The notes beneath the pieces are model-generated. The model saw nothing but the letters and a program-made list of their open reading frames with translations. It did not search any database and was not told where the DNA came from. This document shows positions 1 to 5,664 of a stretch of 6,919 nt of DNA, in pieces. The position numbers and the translations under genes are program-made. This DNA comes from Desulfitobacterium sp038181555 (GTDB lineage: Bacteria; Bacillota; Desulfitobacteriia; Desulfitobacteriales; Desulfitobacteriaceae), in the NCBI RefSeq assembly GCF_038181555.1, contig NZ_JBBWUA010000037.1, positions 1 to 6,919 on the forward strand, in the 5' to 3' direction. The first letter of the stretch is position 1. Each line of letters opens with the position of its first letter.

Positions 1-879
1 AATTACCACAAAGACAAAAAGTATATTTCCGCCAAGACTGGAGAAGACCGTGGCAAAAGCAATTTTAGCACCGGTTTCACCGCCTTGCATGATAACACTG
101 TTTTCTACAGCACCCGCCAGACCTGTGTAATATAAAATATAAATGAGTGCTACAAACAAGGTTCCAAAGGTTAGGGCCCGGGGAAGATTCTTTTTGGCAT
201 CTCTTAATTCCGCATTAATACTCGTGGCAATAATCCATCCTTCATAGGCAAAGGCTGTAGCCACCACGGCAGTGAACATAGGATTTGCTGTTGTTGTGTC
301 AGCAATAACTCCACTTGTGAAATTTTCGACCAAGATACCGTTGCTTAATCCAGTAATTGTGCCTAAGATAGCCATAAGTATTAAAGGAATAAGCTTGATG
401 ATCGTGGTAGAAACCTGGAATTTTCCCGCTAATTTCGGGGATAGCGCATTTATAGCATAGCTTCCAATCAAATAGAATCCCGCTAATGCCATAGCTTCCG
501 CACCCACGATATCCCAGCCCAAGAGTACACAGGTATAGCGAGCGGAAACCCAAGCCAATACTGAAGTAATTGCCGGATAATAGATTGTGGTCATAAACCA
601 ACCTACATAATAAGCGTATTGGCTACCCACGGCTGCTTCAGCGTAATCTACAACTCCATTAACTTTCTCATAACGCGTAGCCATAGTAGCAAACACATAA
701 GCGCAAATAATCATAATCAGGCCGCCAATAATCCAGGCCATTATTCCTAACGGCAGATCGCCACCAGTAGCCACCAAGATTTTCTCCGCTTTAAAAAACA
801 CCCCGCTACCGATGACAATTCCGATAACCATAGCGATAGCCGTAACTAAACCATACTTTTTCTGCAGTTCATTTTCCAT
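1..879 (-). CDS. APC-family amino-acid permease, N-terminal 293 residues (C-terminus beyond the left edge)
   Basis: Integral membrane transporter of the amino acid-polyamine-organocation superfamily, expected to move an amino acid or related amine across the cytoplasmic membrane by exchange or cation symport. The open frame runs from the start to the window edge with no stop. The protein has the family's unwound TM1 motif GSGVFFK at about residues 24-30 after a hydrophobic run. Further strongly hydrophobic segments lie at about 44-66, 88-112, 125-143 and 158-178. The conserved TM6 and loop signature (FAYEGW near 210-215, then ELRDAKKNLPRA near 224-235) resembles LAT/SteT-type exchangers. Family members usually have about 430-500 residues, so roughly one third is missing here. 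Two in-frame ATGs exist (885 and 879). The one at 879 is chosen because AGGGGAG sits 8 bases upstream of it but only 2 bases from the other. It follows the HTH gene by 115 bases with no terminator between, so co-transcription is likely. The substrate cannot be told from sequence. Confidence 0.9.
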   Translation of the reverse strand, partial: MENELQKKYGLVTAIAMVIGIVIGSGVFFKAEKILVATGGDLPLGIMAWIIGGLIMIICAYVFATMATRYEKVNGVVDYAEAAVGSQYAYYVGWFMTTIYYPAITSVLAWVSARYTCVLLGWDIVGAEAMALAGFYLIGSYAINALSPKLAGKFQVSTTIIKLIPLILMAILGTITGLSNGILVENFTSGVIADTTTANPMFTAVVATAFAYEGWIIATSINAELRDAKKNLPRALTFGTLFVALIYILYYTGLAGAVENSVIMQGGETGAKIAFATVFSSLGGNILFVFVVI

Positions 880-887
880 ACGCATCA

Positions 888-894
888 CTCCCCT
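888..894 (-). promoter_or_regulatory. Ribosome binding site that decides the permease start
   Basis: AGGGGAG on the minus strand. Spacing is 8 bases to the ATG at 879 and only 2 bases to the upstream in-frame ATG at 885, so translation most likely begins at 879 (Met-Glu-Asn-Glu). Confidence 0.6.
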
Positions 895-994
895 ATTATT
901 AGCATGATTGACAAGGTTACTTAGTCACATGCACAACTTTAGCAAATATAGAGAGATTATTCAATAACTTCACTGGTTTTACTTATGATTTCTT

Positions 995-1396
995 TCACTT
1001 CTCATTTTCCCGCATCATCACGAAGGAAAATTTCCTTAATCTACGCTCATCATCTGTTTTATTATTTTCAAACCCTCGAAGAATATTCTCGATTATCTGA
1101 ACCAATTCATCGCACTCTCCATCGCTCAGATAAAGAGAATACTTCTGAAAGCCCACTCTAGGATTGTTCTTAAGACGATACACCCTCTCCACTGTTCCCC
1201 TGATTTTATATTCCGCGCAAACTTCAATTATTTCATCCTCAAGTAATTTATTTACATGACGATATAGACTAGCAGGTGGAACATCGGGTAGCTCTTCAGC
1301 AATCCTTTTCACCGTTTCTGTATCATGGCCCAAGAACAGTTGGAAAATTCTCATCCGAACTGGATTTAATAAACTGTTTAATTCTTTACCCTCCAT
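995..1396 (-). CDS. Winged-helix (ArsR/HTH_20-like) transcriptional regulator, short form
   Basis: A 133-residue predicted cytoplasmic DNA-binding protein. Residues 1-75 look like a winged-helix domain: a first helix with the LLNPVRMRIFQLFL pattern, a helix-turn-helix around 27-55 with the recognition-helix pattern PASLYRHVNKLLEDEIIEV, then a wing ending GTVERVYRL. Residues 80-133 are a short mixed-charge C-terminal part with LYLSDGE followed by an acidic helix. From memory, relatives of this type have about 170-200 residues, with a helical segment of about 45-50 residues between the wing (VYxL) and the LYLTDEE-like motif. That segment seems to be missing here, so the sensing part may be reduced. 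The start is supported by AGAGGTGA 7 bases upstream. The gene precedes the APC permease, so control of that transporter is a reasonable inference but not shown. Two palindromes in its own promoter region suggest autoregulation. Confidence 0.82.
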   Translation of the reverse strand: MEGKELNSLLNPVRMRIFQLFLGHDTETVKRIAEELPDVPPASLYRHVNKLLEDEIIEVCAEYKIRGTVERVYRLKNNPRVGFQKYSLYLSDGECDELVQIIENILRGFENNKTDDERRLRKFSFVMMRENEK

Positions 1397-1435
1397 TTAA
1401 TCGTCACCTCTTTCTTTAAAGCATCTAACTTTATA

Positions 1436-1453
1436 ATTACTAATATTGATAAT
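1436..1453. repeat. Imperfect palindrome ahead of the regulator gene
   Basis: ATTACTAATATTGATAAT, symmetric in 14 of 18 positions (pattern ATTA-nn-AATATT-nn-TAAT). It lies about 40 bases upstream of the regulator start, downstream of the TATAAT box, so it would fall in the untranslated leader or near the transcription start. It is A+T-rich, so part of the symmetry may be chance. It could be a second operator for the regulator encoded just downstream. Confidence 0.35.
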
Positions 1454-1460
1454 GTTCTCA

Positions 1461-1488
1461 ATTATAATACTACTATCACTAATGATAG
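1461..1488 (-). promoter_or_regulatory. Candidate promoter of the regulator-permease unit
   Basis: A perfect TATAAT -10 box occupies 1461-1466 on the minus strand. The best -35 candidate is CTATCA (1483-1488) with a 16-base spacer. It matches TTGACA in only three positions, so the promoter would be weak at -35 or activator-assisted. The -35 hexamer is itself one arm of the inverted repeat at 1473-1488, so a protein bound there would block or contact RNA polymerase. The promoter lies downstream of the multi-arm terminator, as expected for an independent transcription unit. Confidence 0.45.
1473..1488. repeat. Perfect 6-bp inverted repeat overlapping the regulator promoter
   Basis: CTATCA-CTAA-TGATAG, two perfect 6-base arms around a 4-base centre. 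It covers the -35 region and the upstream part of the spacer of the candidate promoter whose TATAAT lies at 1461-1466. No U tract follows on either strand, so it is not an intrinsic terminator. The position fits an operator, most simply for the winged-helix regulator encoded immediately downstream. Confidence 0.5.
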
Positions 1489-1514
1489 CATACAAGTCCT
1501 AGAGGAACTAAAAG

Positions 1515-1574
1515 CACTTATTAAACAAAAATACACTTATTAAAAAAACACTTATCGATCAAAATCAATAAGTG
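1515..1574 (-). repeat. One stem arm with three successive complementary arms
   Basis: Read on the plus strand, CACTTAT occurs at 1515-1521, 1534-1540 and 1549-1555, and its complement ATAAGTG occurs once at 1568-1574. Read as minus-strand RNA this is one 5' arm followed by three alternative 3' arms, each followed by a U-rich run (seven U, then UAUUUUUGUUU, then CUUUU). The arm nearest the 5' arm makes the main terminator. The most distal arm can pair over nine bases (GCACTTATT with AATAAGTGC). Spacings of 15 and 19 bases and the recurring TTAA between units suggest local duplication of the arm plus U tract. Confidence 0.6.
1542..1574 (-). terminator. Intrinsic terminator of the DUF1287 gene
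   Basis: On the minus strand CACTTATTGAT pairs with ATCGATAAGTG in an 11-bp stem (one G-U pair) around a TTTG loop, followed at once by seven T. It begins about 46 bases after the stop codon of the DUF1287 gene. It has the classic rho-independent layout, although the stem is A+T-rich, which may explain the two backup 3' arms further on. Confidence 0.8.
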
Positions 1575-1620
1575 CATATTTTCTCCATTCACTTGTTATA
1601 CGTGTTGGTAAGTTACTCTC

Positions 1621-2349
1621 TCAGAATTTTGGAAACCTATAATGTCCCGTAATGGGACTTTTCCAACTAAGCAATCGATCCTCTTCAGAAGCAACCGGTC
1701 CTCCATTATGTAACAGATAGGGGACACCGTCTGGCCGGCGCCGATCGGAGATTATAGCTATATGCTCATAGGGTTCGGCAAAGGTCACTATATCCCCAGC
1801 CTGCCATTGAGTTAGGTTTTCAATATCTCCAGGGAAAACTTCTATAGTTAGCTCTTGACCATAGCGTTGAAAATATACTCTAAGGTTCTGAACTCTGCGA
1901 AAATCAATATTTGGTTCTCTTTCTCCGTCAACTCGAGGGTACAAAGAGATGTTGTGCCGTATGTCTTCATCCACCATTTTTTTGAGGTCATATCCTGCAT
2001 GCTTGAAGGCTCTCCAGATTACATCTGTGCATACACCCTCATTCTCAGGCGGATAACCCCCTTCATAATAATTATCTCGATAACGGGGCTTCCTTTCCGT
2101 CTCGTCCCGAGCCCCCGCGACAATATCCTTTGTATCACTAATCCCATCCCCATCTTTATCCAAAGGGCAATCAACGGTTGGGACCATAAGGTATGGCTTT
2201 GGTTCTGGGTACTTTATATCGTAAGAGAACTCGTTACTGCAGCCTTGACTTAGAAACAATATTGCTAGAAAGCCTATCACCATAGATAATCTATTAAGTA
2301 TGTAAGGGATTTCTCGACTTTTCTTTTCTTTTTCTAATCTTTGAGACAT
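1621..2349 (-). CDS. DUF1287 family putative lipoprotein/membrane-anchored hydrolase with a calcium-loop motif
   Basis: A 242-residue predicted exported protein of the DUF1287 family (E. coli YijF type). Its biochemical role is not established, but it has the look of an NlpC/P60- or CHAP-like papain-fold domain that could act on cell-wall peptides. After a charged N-terminus (1-20), a hydrophobic segment at 21-36 ends in LSQGC, an imperfect lipobox with Cys37 as the possible lipid-modified residue. Residues 64-75 read DKDGDGISDTKD, a textbook EF-hand/dockerin-like calcium loop. The DUF1287 core runs from about 76 to 239: YEGGYPPENEGVCTDVIWRAF around 95-115 with candidate nucleophile Cys107, IDFRRVQNL at 148-156, WQAGDIVTF at 182-190, EHIAII at 195-200 (candidate His196), LLHN at 212-215, and a C-terminal GHYRF. 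The ATG at 2349 is preferred because GGTGAGG lies 6 bases upstream, while the ATG at 2385 has no ribosome binding site. The 62-residue gene upstream may be co-transcribed. Confidence 0.88.
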   Translation of the reverse strand: MSQRLEKEKKSREIPYILNRLSMVIGFLAILFLSQGCSNEFSYDIKYPEPKPYLMVPTVDCPLDKDGDGISDTKDIVAGARDETERKPRYRDNYYEGGYPPENEGVCTDVIWRAFKHAGYDLKKMVDEDIRHNISLYPRVDGEREPNIDFRRVQNLRVYFQRYGQELTIEVFPGDIENLTQWQAGDIVTFAEPYEHIAIISDRRRPDGVPYLLHNGGPVASEEDRLLSWKSPITGHYRFPKF

Positions 2350-2355
2350 ATTTGG

Positions 2356-2362
2356 CCTCACC
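2356..2362 (-). promoter_or_regulatory. Ribosome binding site that decides the DUF1287 start
   Basis: GGTGAGG on the minus strand, 6 bases before the ATG at 2349. It lies inside the longer open frame starting at 2385, whose own ATG has no Shine-Dalgarno-like sequence. The annotation therefore starts at 2349. Confidence 0.6.
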
Positions 2363-2404
2363 ACCCCAGAGATAATTAACACCATAGTAATCTATAACGA
2401 AGTA

Positions 2405-2410
2405 ATTATA
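2405..2410 (-). promoter_or_regulatory. Possible -10 box ahead of the DUF1287 gene
   Basis: A perfect TATAAT on the minus strand, 55 bases before the DUF1287 start codon and downstream of the stop codon of the 62-residue gene. No good -35 element is visible at 16-18 bases. A nearby TTGAAC is only 10 bases away, so this is a weak promoter call. Confidence 0.25.
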
Positions 2411-2434
2411 TGCGACATAAGTTCAAATATGAGT

Positions 2435-2623
2435 TTAATAATCGTTCATAAGCAATCTATAAGTACAGCGAGATTCACAAGTTATACTGCTCTGGTTACA
2501 TTTAAAATCTACAATCTCTCCAGCAGCATTAGGATTGGAAGCAGGATATCTGTGAATTTTCAAGATTACAAGCTTACTGACAACACTACAAACCTCTTGT
2601 CGCTCTTCTAGGTTATACTCCAT
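2435..2623 (-). CDS. Small hypothetical protein, 62 residues, four cysteines
   Basis: I do not recognise this gene. It has a strong ribosome binding site, AGAAGGAG at 2629-2636, 5 bases before ATG, which argues that it is translated. The protein starts MEYNLEERQEV, has a short hydrophobic stretch (SKLVILKI, about 16-23), and a conserved-looking central segment YPASNPNAAGEIVDFKC. Cysteines are at about 12, 42, 49 and 53; the last three form C-x6-C-x3-C and could bind a metal or form disulfides. There is no signal peptide or obvious membrane segment, so it is probably cytoplasmic. It lies between the pot-operon terminator and the DUF1287 gene, 85 bases upstream of the latter with no terminator between, so the two may share a transcript. 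A plus-strand open frame over the same bases lacks such support. Existence is likely, function unknown. Confidence 0.6.
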   Translation of the reverse strand: MEYNLEERQEVCSVVSKLVILKIHRYPASNPNAAGEIVDFKCNQSSITCESRCTYRLLMNDY

Positions 2624-2661
2624 GGTGACTCCTTCTGCCTATGCTGATTTTGTGATTAATT

Positions 2662-2692
2662 AAAAAACTAGGACACCGCACGGGGTGTCCTA
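2662..2692 (-). terminator. Intrinsic terminator of the pot operon
   Basis: On the minus strand TAGGACACC pairs with GGTGTCCTA in a perfect 9-bp stem around a CCGTGC loop, followed by G and six T. It begins 35 bases after the stop codon of the 83-residue gene, so it ends the potABCD plus hypothetical-gene transcript. On the plus strand the hairpin is not followed by a T run, so it is one-directional. It lies only about 40 bases ahead of the next minus-strand start codon, leaving little room for a separate promoter. Confidence 0.87.
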
Positions 2693-2727
2693 TATAATTA
2701 CATGTCAAATATTGTTTCCTTTAATAG

Positions 2728-2979
2728 TTAATTCTTTCTTTGCCTGCCCGGGTGTTTGGGCAAAAAGCGTTCATGTTCAGCCCGAGATTTCATCAAAATG
2801 GTTAACCATTCATCTTGAGTAAACAGCCTACCGAGCTGATATATCTTATTCTTCAAAGTATCATATTTTTCCGGATAATCTTCTTCAATAATGTCCATCA
2901 CTAATTTAGGCTGTTCAGTTTCACTCTGTGACTTATTCTTTTTTAGTGGAAGTCTTTTAAGCTTTATGAATCTACTCAT
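2728..2979 (-). CDS. Small hypothetical protein, last gene of the pot operon
   Basis: I do not recognise this 83-residue protein. It has a basic N-terminus (MSRFIKLKRLPLKKNK, about 1-16), an acidic middle (VMDIIEEDYPEKYDTL, about 27-42) likely to be helical, a segment with YQLGRLFTQDEWLTILMKSRAEHERF (47-72, written in part) likely to form two helices, and a basic tail ending PGRQRKN. It has no signal peptide, membrane span, cysteine or known motif, so it is probably a soluble cytoplasmic protein. GAGG lies 5 bases before the ATG. It begins 26 bases after the potD stop and ahead of the operon terminator, so it is co-transcribed with the polyamine importer. A link to polyamine uptake is inferred from position only. 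Confidence 0.65.
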   Translation of the reverse strand: MSRFIKLKRLPLKKNKSQSETEQPKLVMDIIEEDYPEKYDTLKNKIYQLGRLFTQDEWLTILMKSRAEHERFLPKHPGRQRKN

Positions 2980-3005
2980 AAAAACCTCAAGCTTTTCGCT
3001 TTATT

Positions 3006-4055
3006 TTATTGTGATTTAATCTCTGTCCATATTCTATCATAGATTGGTAAAACATCGGAGAGATCTTCAAAAACTTCTGAGTTTTGTAATTGACCATCCG
3101 CAGGGTAATAAGCAGGATCCGAAGTCAGCTCTGCAGGTAGCATTTCTATAACTTCCTTATGAGGAGTAGAATAACCGATATAATCGGCATTTTTATAGGC
3201 TATATCCGTGCTGCACATAAAATCGATGAACTTCTGGGCCATAGCTTTGTTTTGGCTGGTCTTGGGAATAACCATAGCATCATACCAAATATTGCTTCCT
3301 TCTTTAGGAATGACATACTCCAGATCGGGATTTTCACCTTTCATAAAGACTGCATCCCCTGACCAGACCACAGCCATAGCTGCTTCATTACCGATCATCT
3401 TATCCTTTACTTCATCCCCGACATAGGCCATCAACAAAGGCTTCTGCTGAATCAGTAATTTTTTGGCTTCTTCCAATTCTTTTTCATCTCGGCTATTTAG
3501 AGAATAACCTAGCTTCTTCAAGGCCACAGCAATAGAATCCCGTTGGCTGTCCAGCATCAGGATCTGCTTGGAGTATTTTTCATCCCATAAAACATCCCAG
3601 CTATCTATCGTTCCATCGACCATGGTCTTGTTGTAAATGATCCCGACAGTGCCCCACATGTATGGTACAGAGTATTGATTCTTGGCATCAAAGGCCAAGT
3701 TCTTAAAGCGATCATCGATCTTGGCGTAATTAGGAATAGCGTTCATATCGATCGTATTCAGCATATCTTCCTTGATCATTTTCGAGATCATATAATCCGA
3801 AGGAATTGCTACATCATATTTCGCCGTCCCAGCTTTAATCTTGACATACATTTCTTCATTGGTCGCAAATTGTTCGTAGATGACATCCACATTATTGGTT
3901 TTTTCAAAATCCGCGAGAACCGATTCATCGATGTAATCTCCCCAGTTATAGACATAGAGCTTTTCCTGACTGGATCCACCACAGCCTGCGAGACCCAAAA
4001 CCATTCCTACAAGGAGCACACCCACTCCCAATTGTTTAAATATGCATTTTTTCAA
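3006..4055 (-). CDS. potD: Spermidine/putrescine ABC transporter substrate-binding lipoprotein PotD
   Basis: Extracellular polyamine receptor that delivers its ligand to PotBC. The 349-residue protein has a lipoprotein signal peptide (1-24) with lipobox LAGC and lipid-modified Cys25, as expected for a Gram-positive member. The mature part is a type-II periplasmic-binding-protein fold. Pocket residues known from E. coli PotD can be followed by eye: YNWGDY gives Trp38 and Tyr41, PSDYM gives Tyr88, VVWSG gives Trp231, WYD gives Trp257 and Asp259 (the amine-binding acid), and IGYSTP gives Tyr295. In LDSQRDS the acidic pair of E. coli (Asp168/Glu171) appears as Ser170/Asp173, and the position of Gln327 appears to be Phe in SEVFED. 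This may shift preference among polyamines. The start is TTG, overlapping the potC stop in TTGA, with GAGGGAG just upstream. Length and motif order are those of the family. Confidence 0.95.
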   Translation of the reverse strand: MKKCIFKQLGVGVLLVGMVLGLAGCGGSSQEKLYVYNWGDYIDESVLADFEKTNNVDVIYEQFATNEEMYVKIKAGTAKYDVAIPSDYMISKMIKEDMLNTIDMNAIPNYAKIDDRFKNLAFDAKNQYSVPYMWGTVGIIYNKTMVDGTIDSWDVLWDEKYSKQILMLDSQRDSIAVALKKLGYSLNSRDEKELEEAKKLLIQQKPLLMAYVGDEVKDKMIGNEAAMAVVWSGDAVFMKGENPDLEYVIPKEGSNIWYDAMVIPKTSQNKAMAQKFIDFMCSTDIAYKNADYIGYSTPHKEVIEMLPAELTSDPAYYPADGQLQNSEVFEDLSDVLPIYDRIWTEIKSQ

Positions 4056-4843
4056 TACTTCTCCCTCTTTTCACTTTGTTTTTCTTTAGCCATCCGGTAA
4101 TTCACAAAGACCAAGATCGCCATGATAAATATAAACATTAAGGTTAACAGTGCATTAATTTTCGGGTTAATTCCTCTTCTGGCCATAGAATAAATGGTGA
4201 TGGCCAGATTAGATACTCCGGAGCCCGTGGTGAAAAAGCTTACCACAAAGTCGTCAATGGACATGGTGAAGGCCAGTAAAAAGCCTGTAACAATCCCCGG
4301 CGAAATCTGTGGCAAAATAACTTTCTTATAGGCCTCAAAAGGGGTAGCCCCTAAATCCAAGGCTGCGTCATAAGTATCGTTATTGAGCTGACGTAGCTTC
4401 GGTAGTACCGAGAAAATTACGAAGGGTAGATTAAAGGTGATATGTGCTAAGAGCATGGTTATAAAACCCAAATTAATCTTAACAAAAATAAAGAGCAGCA
4501 TCAAGGATATCCCCATAACAATATCCGGGCTAAGCATGGGCAAATAGGTTACATTTAAGGTCATCATCTTCGGTAAGCCATGCATATTGTTAATACCGAT
4601 AGCCGCCAGGGTACCGAGGACTGTAGCGATCAAGGAAGCAATAATGGCGACCACTAAGGTGTAATACAGAGCCGAAGCAATCTGACCATCCTGAAACAAC
4701 TCAATATACCACTTCACTGTAAAGCCATCCCAGTTTCCCCGGGACTTGGAGTCATTAAAGGAAAAGATCATCAGAATGAGGATCGGGGCATAAAGAAAAA
4801 AGAAAATCAAGAAAGTGTAGCTTTTCATCAAGAAGGACTTCAC
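4052..4843 (-). CDS. potC: Spermidine/putrescine ABC transporter permease PotC
   Basis: Second transmembrane subunit of the polyamine importer, pairing with PotB and resting on the PotA dimer. The 263-residue protein has hydrophobic segments at about 8-28, 58-85, 98-121, 126-147, 182-204 and 230-250, the usual six-span MetI-like (BPD_transp_1) layout. The EAA loop that contacts the ATPase is DAALDLGATPFEAYKKVILP at about 159-178. The start is GTG, in a GTGA overlap with the potB stop; AAGGAGGTG lies about 8 bases upstream. An in-frame ATG five codons later would sit too far from that site. The stop overlaps the TTG start of potD, so translational coupling is likely. Length is typical. Confidence 0.95.
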   Translation of the reverse strand: MKSFLMKSYTFLIFFFLYAPILILMIFSFNDSKSRGNWDGFTVKWYIELFQDGQIASALYYTLVVAIIASLIATVLGTLAAIGINNMHGLPKMMTLNVTYLPMLSPDIVMGISLMLLFIFVKINLGFITMLLAHITFNLPFVIFSVLPKLRQLNNDTYDAALDLGATPFEAYKKVILPQISPGIVTGFLLAFTMSIDDFVVSFFTTGSGVSNLAITIYSMARRGINPKINALLTLMFIFIMAILVFVNYRMAKEKQSEKREKY

Positions 4844-5664
4844 CAGAGCCCACCTCCTTCTTGATCTTTGTCAGTCTTGGCCATGATTCCCATGGTCAGC
4901 AACAAGAATACCATCAGAATCAGGGCGAGGGAGGAGCCAAAGCCCCAATCCCCTGTGGTCAAGAACTGCTGCTCAATTAAGTTCCCGATCAGCATATACT
5001 GTCCCCCGCCTAATAATCTAGAGATGACGAAGGTCGTAACCGCTGGCATAAAAACCATAATAATCCCTGATGCCACCCCGGACAAACTTAGAGGAAAAAT
5101 AACCTTAAAGAAGGTCCTAGCAGGAGTGGCTCCTAGATCCTCAGCAGCCTCGATCAGAGACCGATCAATTTTTCTCAAGACTGAATAGATGGGCAAAACC
5201 ATAAAGGGCAGAAAGTTATAGACCATGCCCAGAACCACGGCCTTATCTGTATAGAGAATATTTAAAGCAGGCAAGCTTAGGGCCGCCAAGATCTGATTAA
5301 TAATTCCATTGTTCTCCAACAAAGTCATCCAAGCATAGGTTCTAGCTAAGAAGTTCATCCACATGGGCAAAACAAAAAGAACAATCAGAAAGTCCCTCAT
5401 TTTAAGCTCTTTGGAAGCCAGAATCATGGCCATGGGATAACCCAGTAACAAGCAGAAAAGTGTACTGATAAGAGCCAACCCAATTGAACGCCCAATGACC
5501 TTGAGATAGATCGGTTCAAAGACCCGTTCTAGATACTCAGTGGTAAACCGAACCCCGTCAGGCCCAGTCTCAAACATACTAAAATAAACCACGAGCACCA
5601 AGGGGATAATCGTAAAGATCAGCATCCACAGCAAATAAGGAGCGGTCAGAAATTTTCTTTTCAA
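4840..5664 (-). CDS. potB: Spermidine/putrescine ABC transporter permease PotB
   Basis: First transmembrane subunit of the polyamine importer. The 274-residue protein has hydrophobic segments at about 7-28, 58-82, 91-110, 140-162, 195-217 and 243-263, matching the six-span MetI-like fold. The cytoplasmic EAA loop for PotA contact is EAAEDLGATPARTFFKVIFP at about 172-191. The motif RTYAWMTLLENNGIIN (about 108-123) is typical of PotB. The start is TTG within TTGA, overlapping the potA stop; AAGGTGAG lies a few bases upstream inside the end of potA. No closer ATG is available near the N-terminus without removing the first membrane span. It overlaps potC by 4 bases. Confidence 0.95.
   Translation of the reverse strand: MKRKFLTAPYLLWMLIFTIIPLVLVVYFSMFETGPDGVRFTTEYLERVFEPIYLKVIGRSIGLALISTLFCLLLGYPMAMILASKELKMRDFLIVLFVLPMWMNFLARTYAWMTLLENNGIINQILAALSLPALNILYTDKAVVLGMVYNFLPFMVLPIYSVLRKIDRSLIEAAEDLGATPARTFFKVIFPLSLSGVASGIIMVFMPAVTTFVISRLLGGGQYMLIGNLIEQQFLTTGDWGFGSSLALILMVFLLLTMGIMAKTDKDQEGGGLW

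Noticed and set aside
299..601. Minus-strand 100-codon frame inside the permease region
   Set aside because: It is another frame of the same strand as the permease, which has the family motifs and is open through the whole segment.
1515..1574. The CACTTAT repeats as a CRISPR array or iterons
   Set aside because: The units are only 7 bases, unevenly spaced, and are explained as alternative arms of a transcription terminator.
1855..2253. Plus-strand open frame of 132 codons opposite the DUF1287 gene
   Set aside because: The minus-strand frame has clear DUF1287 motifs; the antisense frame has none and is a shadow.
2429..2611. Plus-strand 60-codon frame over the small 62-residue gene
   Set aside because: No ribosome binding site, and the minus-strand frame has a strong one with good spacing.
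2703..2708. Perfect TTGACA on the minus strand as promoter for the 62-residue gene
   Set aside because: At 16-18 bases downstream there is only CCCCGT-like sequence in the terminator stem, not a -10 box; TATATA is only 6 bases away.
3675..4100. Plus-strand open frame of 141 codons opposite potD
   Set aside because: It lies fully antisense to a well-supported potD and the end of potC, its translation has no recognisable domain, and it has no ribosome binding site worth noting.
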